Source of the DNA: a virus
DNA: 60,795 nt
Virus record (IMG/VR): IMGVR_UViG_3300032053_000075
Coordinates: 1-60,795 of that record
Direction: 5' to 3' (one strand)
In this document: positions 48,801-57,400 of the stretch, in pieces
Layout of the letters: each line of letters opens with the position of its first letter
Position numbering within the stretch: position 1 is the first letter of the stretch
Program-made: the position numbers and the translations under genes
The notes under the pieces: generated by a model
The model's database searches: none
Told to the model about the DNA's origin: nothing
The model's input: the letters and a program-made list of their open reading frames with translations, nothing else

Positions 48801-50134
48801 TTGTTGACAGTCCTTTGCATGGGATTAGTGTCTTTGATGCTGTTCATGTGATTGATTTTATTTCTGCTAAGATTCTTTTGTCTTTGGGAGTGGTTTTTGA
48901 TGATGTTTCTTTGATGGAGTTTGTGGATGCGAAGTCTTTGTTGCCCGGAGTGGCTGTAGTTGATTTTGTTGGGGTTTTTGATCAGATATATGTTGATAAT
49001 CTAATTCCCGGTGTTAGTGTTTTTGATATTGTTCATGTCTCCGATTTACTTACTGTAAACCCAATTGTACTCCCCGCAAATTCCGCCGACTCTATTACTG
49101 TTCAAGAGTCTGTGTTCTCTAATCTGCCCTTATATGGTGTAAGTGTTTTTGATGTTGTTTCTGTACATGAGTATGTGAATGTTGATGCTCCTTTGCAAAG
49201 TGTGTTTGTCTTTGATATTATTCATGTTTCGGAAGTTGTTTCTATTAAGAATCCGTTGAGTGGTGCTTATGTTATAGATGATGTGTCTGTTATTGAGTTT
49301 GTTGGAATGCAGTTGCCTTTGCCTAGTGTGTTTGTTTTTGATTTTGTTTATGTTTCAGAAGTTGTATCTGCTAAGAATCCGTTGAGTGGGGTAAGCGTAT
49401 TTGATGCAGTACATATTGGGGAGTTATTACTAACTCGGTGCGTGCTTCCTTCGGTGTTTGTTACGGATGATGTTTACCTTTCGGAGTTTGTTGAGGCAGA
49501 AATTCTTCTTGGTAAAGTTAGTGTTCGTGATAGTGTTCTTGTAAGAGATTATATTTCAGTAAGTAATCCTTTACCTACAGTATTTTCTTATGAAGATATT
49601 TCAGTTAATGATTACTGTAATTCACGGATTCGCTTGCCTGCTATATTTGTTTCTGATATAGTTACTATTACCGATCAGGATAATGTAGAAGTTCCTCTTG
49701 CTGGTGTTGTCTATGAGAGAGTTTCAGTCTTTGAGTTGCTTACTTCGTTAATGACAACTGGTGATATATCAGTATTTGATGATATATCTACACAAGATAA
49801 CTTGTTTGTTAGTTTGTCAATAAATACTTCGGTGTTTGAGATAATTAGTCTGTCTGATTCTTCTGATGTCTACTTGACATTTAATGTCTCTGTGTTCGAT
49901 GATGTCTTGGTGCAGGAATTTGTAAAAGGGTTCGGTCCAGTTCTTAATCCGTTCGCAGAAGACTCTATATTTGTTGATGAGTTTTCAAGAGCGGAAGTAC
50001 GAAAAGAAGCGTTTTGTTTCTCAGGAACAATTGATAGCCTGTCCTTTGACGGGGCTGACGTGGATAAAACAGAGTGGAAGAGTTCTGTTGATGCTGTAAG
50101 CATCTTTGGTGAGGTCCACGATATTTGTACTTAA
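45803..50134 (+). CDS. Giant 21-residue-repeat acidic protein
   Basis: 1443 residues starting at the base after the previous stop. After about 30 residues the protein is almost entirely a 21-residue repeat, roughly (V/I)SV(S/F)DxVxxxExLxVxExLG, up to about 60 copies that become more irregular toward the C-terminus (residues 1000-1400). The last 40 residues (FCFSGTIDSLSFDGADVDKT) look like a separate cap. Strongly acidic and free of Cys in the repeats. A long fibre or tether at the tail is likely; no enzymatic motif. Confidence 0.8.
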   Translation: MGSTAVTKVTVLGVPFVGLRPSRRVSISDSVSLTESLSVSIPLLVSVSDTVSTSELLTVREDLGAISISDAIATNETLSISLNPILLSVSDTVTTSELVTIQENLGNISVSDAVTVSELVSVQETLGNISIFDTVAAFEQLIVQESLGLISISDTVTSSELVTVQEVLGSISVSDIVTTSELLIGQETLGNILVSDTVTSSELLSVSSPLPSVSVSETVSVSEVLSVKEDLGAVSVSDTITVSDVVSLSVLNLGSIGVSDSVSVFDVLSVQEDLGSISINDSVSVFDAVSVSVLNLGSISVSDSIAVSELLTLFESLGGVSVSEAVSVFENIDAREDLGRIGISEDVNVSENLSVSNPVIYISVVDTVSVFDVVEESENITVVVYELVHVLENTDVDIPPTSIVVFDGVTTFEQLSVQENLGNVSIFDTVTTFEQLSVQENLGNVSIFDTVTTFEQLSVQENLGNVSIFDTVTTFEQLTVQENLGFVSVFDQVLVSEVLSVVENLGDVAASDSVFVNEFVLGKENLGVSVTDSVFVGDALSVVESLGVISVNDSIAAEEFLSLVENLGDVSVSDGVHLAESLYGIESTEGIFVFDDITIYEELSVREDLGNISIFDLVDLFELLEVKENLGDVSVFDLVYSSELVVVGVLDLGDIFVYDDLSVDESLVAEEELGYVSIFDSVYVSEVLDLAENLGDVSVFDNVLVYEFSDVVEGLGYISVSDDISVMELLEANEDLGYVEILDSVFVGEFLDVEENLGDISIFEILNTDEYADVIEDLGEISVFDFVYVSEFVSVQEHLGFVDIFDVVLVEEFLNLTESLGDIFVYDGVFVGEQITNIENLGKINISDSVFVDEFSDVREDLGSVLVFDEIHHSEILFLEEELGLVSVFDGILVTEMTSVAVGGIVIDNVGVGDVSFVIIEIPPVIIQDTISVVDAVDVYVSVNIYVSDSVSLIDNAVCSNPFIYMSVFDVIFFYEYIQHELPLVGISTSDYMAVSESLFVDSPLHGISVFDAVHVIDFISAKILLSLGVVFDDVSLMEFVDAKSLLPGVAVVDFVGVFDQIYVDNLIPGVSVFDIVHVSDLLTVNPIVLPANSADSITVQESVFSNLPLYGVSVFDVVSVHEYVNVDAPLQSVFVFDIIHVSEVVSIKNPLSGAYVIDDVSVIEFVGMQLPLPSVFVFDFVYVSEVVSAKNPLSGVSVFDAVHIGELLLTRCVLPSVFVTDDVYLSEFVEAEILLGKVSVRDSVLVRDYISVSNPLPTVFSYEDISVNDYCNSRIRLPAIFVSDIVTITDQDNVEVPLAGVVYERVSVFELLTSLMTTGDISVFDDISTQDNLFVSLSINTSVFEIISLSDSSDVYLTFNVSVFDDVLVQEFVKGFGPVLNPFAEDSIFVDEFSRAEVRKEAFCFSGTIDSLSFDGADVDKTEWKSSVDAVSIFGEVHDICT
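47028..47219 (+). repeat. Near-identical 63-bp tandem repeats
   Basis: Three consecutive 63-bp units begin at about 47031, 47094 and 47157 and are virtually identical over their length (encoding TFEQLSVQENLGNVSIFDTV), in contrast to the diverged flanking repeats. Recent expansion by slippage or recombination. Confidence 0.92.
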
Positions 50135-50161
50135 TATACTTGTATTATAGAGGTATGTGCG

Positions 50162-50494
50162 ATGTCTATAGCGCGAGATTTAGTTGTTATTAAAGGAGAT
50201 TCTTCGGACGTATCATTTTCTGTCCTTGATTCTTCTGGGAATCCTTTTGACTTGAATGGGTGGACTGTGATGTTTTCCAGCGGAAGTGTTTCTAAGTCTT
50301 CTTATGATCCTACTCAGGTAGATATAACTGATACCATGAATGGTAAGGGTATATTACATCTTCTGAAAGAGGATACCCTGACTTTTATTTCAAGTCAGAA
50401 ATTTAGTCTTTGGGTTGAGAATGGTGGTGATCCTATCAATAAGAAGCACACGATTGTTTGTGGTAGGGTGAAGTTCAAGTGTCCTAACTATTAG
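50162..50494 (+). CDS. BppU-like baseplate/fibre N-terminal-type protein
   Basis: 110 residues. DLVVIKGDSSDVSFSVLDSSGNPFDLNGWTV-type opening (RDLVVIKGDSSDVSF, then FDLNGWTVMF) is typical of small beta proteins related to the N-terminus of BppU baseplate proteins. Likely a tail/baseplate attachment protein; medium confidence. Confidence 0.55.
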   Translation: MSIARDLVVIKGDSSDVSFSVLDSSGNPFDLNGWTVMFSSGSVSKSSYDPTQVDITDTMNGKGILHLLKEDTLTFISSQKFSLWVENGGDPINKKHTIVCGRVKFKCPNY

Positions 50495-50521
50495 TAGGAA
50501 ATCATACTTAGGGGATAGAGT

Positions 50522-52351
50522 ATGTTCAAAGGCGAAGTTGGAGTAGACCAGTTTTTCCCTGTAGCTCTTATTGATGAAACAGATTTTAAGACTTCTGTGC
50601 TAGGGTTGTTTCCTTTGGAGACAAGACTGCTTCTTCATTTCGAGGATATTCTCGGAAGTACAAATATTACTGATTCCTCTTTAAGAAGTAATGTTGTATA
50701 TGCTTCAAATTCCCCGACTATTGATACTGCCCAATATAAGTTTGGTTCCTCCTCTTTGAGGATGAACAATAAATATTTTGTTTATCCAGTTTCGATTGAT
50801 TGGGAGCTTGGGAATAAAACAAAGCCCCAAGCAAATGCAATACAGTATGATTTTACTCTTGATTTTTGGATAATGTTTGATACGGTTCCTTCTGCAATAA
50901 GGCATCTTGCTGGAACTGCTATTATTAGTGACCGTATTATATCAATAACTGTAGATGCTTCTGGGCATCTTAATTTGTCTGTGCTAGGGATGATGGGTGG
51001 TAGTTCTATAAACATAAATGATTCTGGTTTTGTTGTTAATACTGGAGTTTGGTATCATGTAGCTTATGTTAAGAGTGGAACAACACATTATTTTTTCAGA
51101 GACGGAACATTGGTTGGGAGTGATGTTTTAGCCTGTTCTTCTGGAAGTGGGTATTTGAACTTTTATTCTGTTACCACACATTTGTTTTTCGGTGCTTATG
51201 GGTCTGGCAGTCCTGTTGGCTTTGATGGTTGGATTGATGAGGTCCATGTTGATAGGTATGCTCGGTGGGTTTCTGGGTTTACACCTCCAAGTAGTCCTTA
51301 TTCTCCTTATTCTCAGTATTGTGTATCTGCATATTTATCTAAGCAGTATATTTGGGGTAGGTTGTCTTTGACTGAGGTTATGATTCCAAGGTTAAATCTT
51401 CAGGATTGGCAATGCGACTTACAGGAGTCTGGTAAGGGCAATTATTGGATTCAGTTTGGTAATCCTGAATTTGAACAGCCTGTTCTGTATCAGTGTGTTG
51501 TAGAGGCAGTTGGTTGTTTACCTTACCGTTTTCCTGTCGATGCTACTGTTTCATCATCTTCTATAAATCAGCAGCAGGTAAGGGACGCAATGAAACTTGC
51601 TCCTTCTGTTGGTGCTCCTGTTTCTGGTTCCGTGGATGATCTTCTTGGTGGTATTGGTACAAAGACAACCAATCTTCCCTCTGATCCTGCTTCACAGTCT
51701 GTTATTCTGAATGCAATTTCCAATATTCAGAATAGTACGAATTTTGTAGGTATTGTTGATAGTCCTATGATTATTCCTGATGCTGGATCTAATACCTACA
51801 ATGTTTATGTTAGGTTGTTTGATCTTACAGGATTGCCTATGGACCCGGATGCGAATAATGTCCATATAACAATAATAACTTCTACTGGAACTGTTCTTAT
51901 TCCATCAAGTCCTATGACAAGGACAGGTGTTGGTAGGTATGTGTACATCTATTCTGTTCTTAGTACCGATGCAAAGGCCTCAATAAATGTGTTTTTTGAT
52001 TATTTGTTGAGTGCAGTTTCAGTTCAGCAGGTGCGGTCTTCTGAGAAGATAACTGAGGCTGATGCGGTTGATATTCATAACATACTTTCAAATACTGTTG
52101 ATATTAAGGCAAAGACAGACTTACTAAACTTTACAGGGAGTGATGTTAAGTCAACTCTTGATGGTGAGACAGTTGATATAAGTGCTAATTCAAAGACGTT
52201 TATGAAGGATGTTATCTATAGTCGAGAGGTTACTGACAGGCATACCAACCAGAAACCAAAGACAATTTTGATGGGTACTGGTGGGAATCAAGTTACTGTA
52301 AATACGACTGTGGATGTTAATGGGAATATCTCTAAAGAAGCAATAGCATAG
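50522..52351 (+). CDS. LamG-containing tail protein
   Basis: 609 residues. Residues 35-265 form a LamG/concanavalin fold: LLLHFEDILGSTNITDSS, FGSSSLRMNN, YDFTLDFWIMFDT, WYHVAYVKSGTTHYFFRDG and GWIDEVHVDRYARWV are in canonical order. The C-terminal part contains beta segments (YNVYVRLFDLTGLPMDP) and a helix. Probably binds surface polysaccharide. Confidence 0.8.
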   Translation: MFKGEVGVDQFFPVALIDETDFKTSVLGLFPLETRLLLHFEDILGSTNITDSSLRSNVVYASNSPTIDTAQYKFGSSSLRMNNKYFVYPVSIDWELGNKTKPQANAIQYDFTLDFWIMFDTVPSAIRHLAGTAIISDRIISITVDASGHLNLSVLGMMGGSSININDSGFVVNTGVWYHVAYVKSGTTHYFFRDGTLVGSDVLACSSGSGYLNFYSVTTHLFFGAYGSGSPVGFDGWIDEVHVDRYARWVSGFTPPSSPYSPYSQYCVSAYLSKQYIWGRLSLTEVMIPRLNLQDWQCDLQESGKGNYWIQFGNPEFEQPVLYQCVVEAVGCLPYRFPVDATVSSSSINQQQVRDAMKLAPSVGAPVSGSVDDLLGGIGTKTTNLPSDPASQSVILNAISNIQNSTNFVGIVDSPMIIPDAGSNTYNVYVRLFDLTGLPMDPDANNVHITIITSTGTVLIPSSPMTRTGVGRYVYIYSVLSTDAKASINVFFDYLLSAVSVQQVRSSEKITEADAVDIHNILSNTVDIKAKTDLLNFTGSDVKSTLDGETVDISANSKTFMKDVIYSREVTDRHTNQKPKTILMGTGGNQVTVNTTVDVNGNISKEAIA

Positions 52352-52352
52352 C

Positions 52353-52601
52353 ATGGGCGACGTGAATAAGAAAAAAGCATGGGAAGAGGCGAAGGCTTCA
52401 GTTGGAAGAGATTATCCTGACATTGAGGAGAACTCTGATAAGTGGAGTCAGCTTTGTATGTTGGCTTACAAGAAGTCTTTGGGAGGGGTTTCGGGTGTTG
52501 TTAAGGAGCAGAGGTCGTTGAGGGACACTTTACTTTTACGGGAATCTTCGGAGTTTGGAATCCTTAGAAGAATCTACGAGGCAAAAAATGCTAAGTTATG
52601 A
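52353..52601 (+). CDS. Small protein with the tag at its C-terminus
   Basis: 82 residues. Helical acidic body (KKKAWEEAKASVGRDYPDIE) and a terminal FGILRRIYEAKNAKL, the tag peptide again placed at the end. It overlaps the next gene by 14 bases and opens the second tagged gene group. Confidence 0.65.
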   Translation: MGDVNKKKAWEEAKASVGRDYPDIEENSDKWSQLCMLAYKKSLGGVSGVVKEQRSLRDTLLLRESSEFGILRRIYEAKNAKL

Positions 52602-53304
52602 TACTGTTGCTATAAAGTCTTTTTATGATGTTTTGGGGCAGTGGGTAGCCATTACACCTGTTAGGTCGTTTTTTGCTACATGGAAGAAGCAAGATCCTAT
52701 AACACATAGGATTATATTTGATGCCGGATTTGGTAGTTCTGGGGTTAATTTTGATACCACTTGGGCAAGTGTGCGAACAACATTTGAGTTGTTGAATAAG
52801 GTTGAGTTACCAAAACTTTATGGTGGTACTCTTGAAGCAACTATTGATAGTCTTGTTACTACATTGAATGATGTTTTTACTAATAATACCTTATTTGTGA
52901 AGAATAGGTTGCTTTCAGACAGGTCAGGAATCAGGGTGCATCTTGAGGATATGGTTGATGCGGACCCTTCTGTGATGAAGCCGGGAAGTAAGGTTGGTAA
53001 TGTCTTAAAGAGCTTTGTATACTCTTATTATTTAGCATTTCCTTTGGCTGTGAGTTACAACTATAATAAGACAAGAGTTGGTGGGTTTTCTGGTTTTGTT
53101 ACAAAAGAAAACCTAGCTGCGGAGCTTTACTCTTGTGCTGACATTAGAGTAAAAACATCGAGGTTATATAAGGCGTTGTTTACTAAGTTGAAAGATAAGA
53201 AGAAGTTTGATGAGTTTGTAAACTCATTTGAAGACACTGATTCAAATAAGTTATTTCTGTCTTTCTCTACTATTGTTCGTGGTATAAACAACATGTCTTC
53301 TTGA
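52588..53304 (+). CDS. Hypothetical helical protein
   Basis: 238 residues from ATG 52588, overlapping the previous gene. Aromatic-rich helical sequence (VLGQWVAITPVRSFFATWKK). No motif recognised; upstream partner of the AAA/metallopeptidase group. Confidence 0.6.
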   Translation: MLSYDTVAIKSFYDVLGQWVAITPVRSFFATWKKQDPITHRIIFDAGFGSSGVNFDTTWASVRTTFELLNKVELPKLYGGTLEATIDSLVTTLNDVFTNNTLFVKNRLLSDRSGIRVHLEDMVDADPSVMKPGSKVGNVLKSFVYSYYLAFPLAVSYNYNKTRVGGFSGFVTKENLAAELYSCADIRVKTSRLYKALFTKLKDKKKFDEFVNSFEDTDSNKLFLSFSTIVRGINNMSS

Positions 53305-53321
53305 TAGATAGGTTTTTGATA

Positions 53322-54485
53322 ATGAGAAAAGTTGTATCAGTATATACAAGAAGTGACCCTGACAAAAGGTTTGATACGTGGTTATCTCCTGAAGTGGAGC
53401 TTGACCAGTTTACTACGTTTGCTTATCAAGGGATAGACTCATTACCGTCTGGTTATCCTATCGAGAGGTATACCTGTTCAGCTTTGACTGCCAGTGGTAG
53501 AACGGTTCCTTTTGGTAGCTTGCGGTGGTTTGAGGATGAGGCTTGTCTTTGTTTTTGTTTTTGTGGGAATCCTCGGCTTGGACTTGTTGCTTTTGACTTT
53601 GCAGAGTTACTTCCTACTAAAGAGGGAAGGGAAAGAGTATCTGAGGGACTTAAAGGGGTTTTGGCAGGGAAAATGGTCATGAATTGGAATTTGGGTGGAA
53701 ACACTGCTGTAGAGTATGCAAAACACCCTCTTTTTCTTATGTTTGTTAACAAGTTTAGTGATCCTTCGGGCAAGAAGGATCTTGGAGCAGATTTTGACAG
53801 ATACATGAAGATGCTTGTTGAGCAGGAGAGTTCTATTGTTTATCAGTTTGCGAAAGGAAAGTGGGAGATTAACCTAAGTGATACTCAGGGGAATAGTTTT
53901 GTTACCTCTACTTTTGCATTAAGTAAAGAGTCAAAGATTATTTCCGGTAAAGAGATGCATGATTCTATAGAAGAGGCGTATGATAAGACTAGTAAGAATG
54001 TAAGAAAGCTAACACCAGGAACGAATACGGGAAGAGGTTATGATGTAGCCAGTATTTTGATTGCTACAAGTGCTCAGTATAATGCAAGTTATCACGAGAG
54101 TTTCCCGCAGGTAGCAACAGAGCCGGATTTTTACAGAAGAGTTGTTACGGATATAATGGATGGCGACCCTGATTTTGTGTCTGTTGTTGATCCTACTACT
54201 TTAGAGGGTATGTATGAGGGGAAAGTAAAGGAAGCAGAGTTGTGGAGTATGCATACAGCTATTATGAATGATATTTACAATAACCTGTTTTCTATTAGTT
54301 CGGGTTCTGTGCAGGTTCTTATGAAGGGCGCGACATTGAGAGGGATGACTTCAGGACAGCTTGATGCCCTTATTGGTAGGGTTGCAAAAGAGTCAGATAA
54401 GATGCCTAATGTGGAAGAATCAAGAAATATCAAGTACCTCGACGTTATTATTCGTATTATGTTGGTCAAGGCTGCAAAGTTATAG
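53322..54485 (+). CDS. Hypothetical protein of the MoxR-associated group
   Basis: 387 residues from ATG 53322; the ribosome site is weak. Mixed alpha/beta, with TLEGMYEGKVKEAEL near residue 297, a weak internal match to the tag. Lies 9 bases before the AAA gene, so probably in the same functional unit. Family unknown. Confidence 0.6.
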   Translation: MRKVVSVYTRSDPDKRFDTWLSPEVELDQFTTFAYQGIDSLPSGYPIERYTCSALTASGRTVPFGSLRWFEDEACLCFCFCGNPRLGLVAFDFAELLPTKEGRERVSEGLKGVLAGKMVMNWNLGGNTAVEYAKHPLFLMFVNKFSDPSGKKDLGADFDRYMKMLVEQESSIVYQFAKGKWEINLSDTQGNSFVTSTFALSKESKIISGKEMHDSIEEAYDKTSKNVRKLTPGTNTGRGYDVASILIATSAQYNASYHESFPQVATEPDFYRRVVTDIMDGDPDFVSVVDPTTLEGMYEGKVKEAELWSMHTAIMNDIYNNLFSISSGSVQVLMKGATLRGMTSGQLDALIGRVAKESDKMPNVEESRNIKYLDVIIRIMLVKAAKL

Positions 54486-54494
54486 GAGTCTGAA

Positions 54495-57400
54495 ATGCTT
54501 TTGGACATTGAGAGTATCTTCCCTTTTGTTCGTTCTGCCCAAAGATTCACAGGAAGTTATACCCGGATGTTGTCAAAGAAGGAGTTGATTGCTCCTTTTT
54601 ATGGGTATGATACTTACCCTGTATTTGGGGGTTTTCCGGCAAAGGCTTCTTTTCGTTTCTACAAGCTACACCCTTTGAATTTGTATGTGTTTGCAGAGGA
54701 GAATTTGTATGATGTTAAGGAACTGAATAGGCAGCTTTATTCTGAGGGTTCTAAGATAGAGGCTTTGATTGATGTTGTTGACTATGCCGAGATATTAAGG
54801 TATGTCACGTTGGATGAAGACAATCTGATGGCGAAACTCAATATTTCAGACTTTTCAGATTCTATTTCCATTGTGAAAGAGGCTGGTGAGATTGTTTCTT
54901 TGTGGTATACGAAGAGTTCAGATGAGATAAAAGGACTTGTAAACTCGTTGCTTACTGCAAGTGTTTTGGGTGCTTTTGCTGAGAGAGATAAGGCTGGTCT
55001 TGAGTATCATGGACCGGGAGTGTCCCCTGTAATTGCCCCTGTGAATCCAGAAGCTAAGGATGCCACTGTTCCTACCCCTGCTATTCCTACTCCAACTACT
55101 GAGGCTATCGGGCAGTTTACAGAGCAGCTACGGAAGTTTCGAGGACAGGGTGAAGAGTTGTACGAGGCTCCTCTTCCGAATGCCGGTAGTGGGGCTTCCC
55201 CAGGTATTTCAGGAGGAACACTTGATCCTGTTGAGACGTGGCTAAGACAGTATTTGTTGAAAAGGTCTGATGATGCGAAGCAAGTTGCTACACTTATTGG
55301 GCCTACTGCCGTAGCTAAATCTGCACTTGTAAAGAAATTAGCAAAAGAGCTTGGGTATAGACTTGTGGACTTCAGGTGCTTACACGGGGACACAGAAATA
55401 AAGTTGATTGACGGTACTTCTAAAAAGATCAAAGATATTCCTGCTGGTGATAAGGTGTGGGTTTATTCATGTAAGAAAGATGGGACTATTTTTCCTGCTC
55501 TTGCCACAGCACTTGGAGTAACAAGAGAGAATGCTTCTTTTGTTGAAGTTGAGATTGATAACGGAGAAAAGGTAAGGGTAACGCCGGACCACAAATTTAT
55601 TCTTCGAGATGGTTCTGAGTGTGAGGCAAAAGACCTAATTTCTGGAATTTTGTTAATGTCAGGCAGAGAAAATAGGGACTGTAAGGTTGTGTCTGCTTGG
55701 GTAGTTGAGGAAATTTCTAATGCGTATTGTTTGAATGTCCCTGAATACCATAATTTCGCTCTTAGTTCTGGTGTTTTCGTGAGAAACTGTGCATTTGTTG
55801 AAAGAAGTGACTTTGAAGGTATGAAGAAGTTTGCTACTGATGATGAGACACAGAGGATGATGTCTTATTCTGCTTCAATGGACAAGATGATAACGGCGAC
55901 GGATGATTTTCAGGAATTTGCGACTCAGAAGTATGTTCAGATTGAGAAGTATCTTACAGATACCCCAGATATTCCTAAAGATGAAAAGGATACTATAGAG
56001 GCTCTTAGGAAGAAGTTTGAAGAATGGAAAAAGCCAGTATTGTTGTTTCTTGATGAGATAAATCGGGCACCTCAGTCTGTTATTGCAACACTTACTGCTA
56101 TTCTTAATCAGAAGATATATAATAATCATTCGATGAAGCAGTGTAGTATAGTGTGTGCTGCTAATGCCCCTATAGGGTTAGATCCTTCGATACATGATAT
56201 ATATGCAACTACTATGATCAATGATCCGGCAGCAGCGCAAAGGTTTGAGTCTATAAATGTTAATCCTAAAGATGTTTATGGTAGGTGGAAGAAATATATT
56301 CAGGGTGCAGGATGGCATAAATCTGTTGTTGATTTTGTAGATACTCCCGAAAAGGCGTATAGTATTGATGTCTTGGCTGACATCTACAAGAAGTACGGTG
56401 ATGGTCAGGAGAAAAGAGCGGCATTAGACCCGTTTCCTCATTACAGGTCTTGGGAGTTTGTGAGTAACCATGTTAATGCTGTAGAGGAAAAGAAGGACTT
56501 CTTTAATCCTGTTTTTATTACTAACTTGATAGGTGAGAATGCTGTGTCTTCGGAGTATTTGAAGTACCTCAAGACTAATTATAAGAGTATAGTTAAGCAT
56601 GTAGATGATTCTCCCGGTAAAGAAGAAGATGAGTTTAAGAAGGGAATAAGGAATTGTGTTGGTAGTGGTAATGCTATGATGATGATTACCCCGACATCTT
56701 ATGGGAAAACCTCAAGAGTTAATGAAGTATGTAAGGATATGGCTTTGGACCCTCCATTTGTTATCAATATGTCTCAAAAAGACAGAGTTGATGTAATGGG
56801 GGCACCGAAGACTATTAACACTATTGATTATGCGTTAGAGGATCTTAAAGGGAAGTTACCAGAAACTCATCCTTTGTATGCTCAGTTGAAAGATCCGGCA
56901 ATTTTGGGGCAGCTTAGTCTACCGGAAGAGGTAACTGTTTTTGCCCCTGATATTGAGTTTACAAAAAGAATTAGGAAGCTCAAGAAGGGGCAGAAGTTAG
57001 TTGTCTTTTTTGATGAGTTGAATAGGGCACAACAAACAGCGATGTCCTCAGTTTTTGAAGCAATTTCGGACCAAAAATTATTTGGCGTCCAATTTGAACC
57101 CGGACAGGTAGTTGTACTTCAGGCTATGAATTATGGTGATAGATATGAGGGGGCAAACACCATAGACTCTGCTTTTTCTGGCCGTTCTGCTATGTATGTA
57201 AAACTTAGTTATACTGATAAGGATGCCACGGATTATCTGGCAGGTATAAAGTCAGAAGGGTATTCCTCTGTTATTTTAGATTACTTGGCAAGTAAGACCC
57301 CAGATGAACTTGTTAAGATGTTTATGCATGTAGAAGCTCCTATAGGTGAAGCTGATGATGTAGGATTTGGTCATGGTGCTCCGACATTTCGAGGTTGGAG

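Noticed and set aside
42677-50134. Diversity-generating retroelement with variable tail-fibre region
   Set aside because: No reverse transcriptase and no template/variable repeat pair were seen near the fibres.
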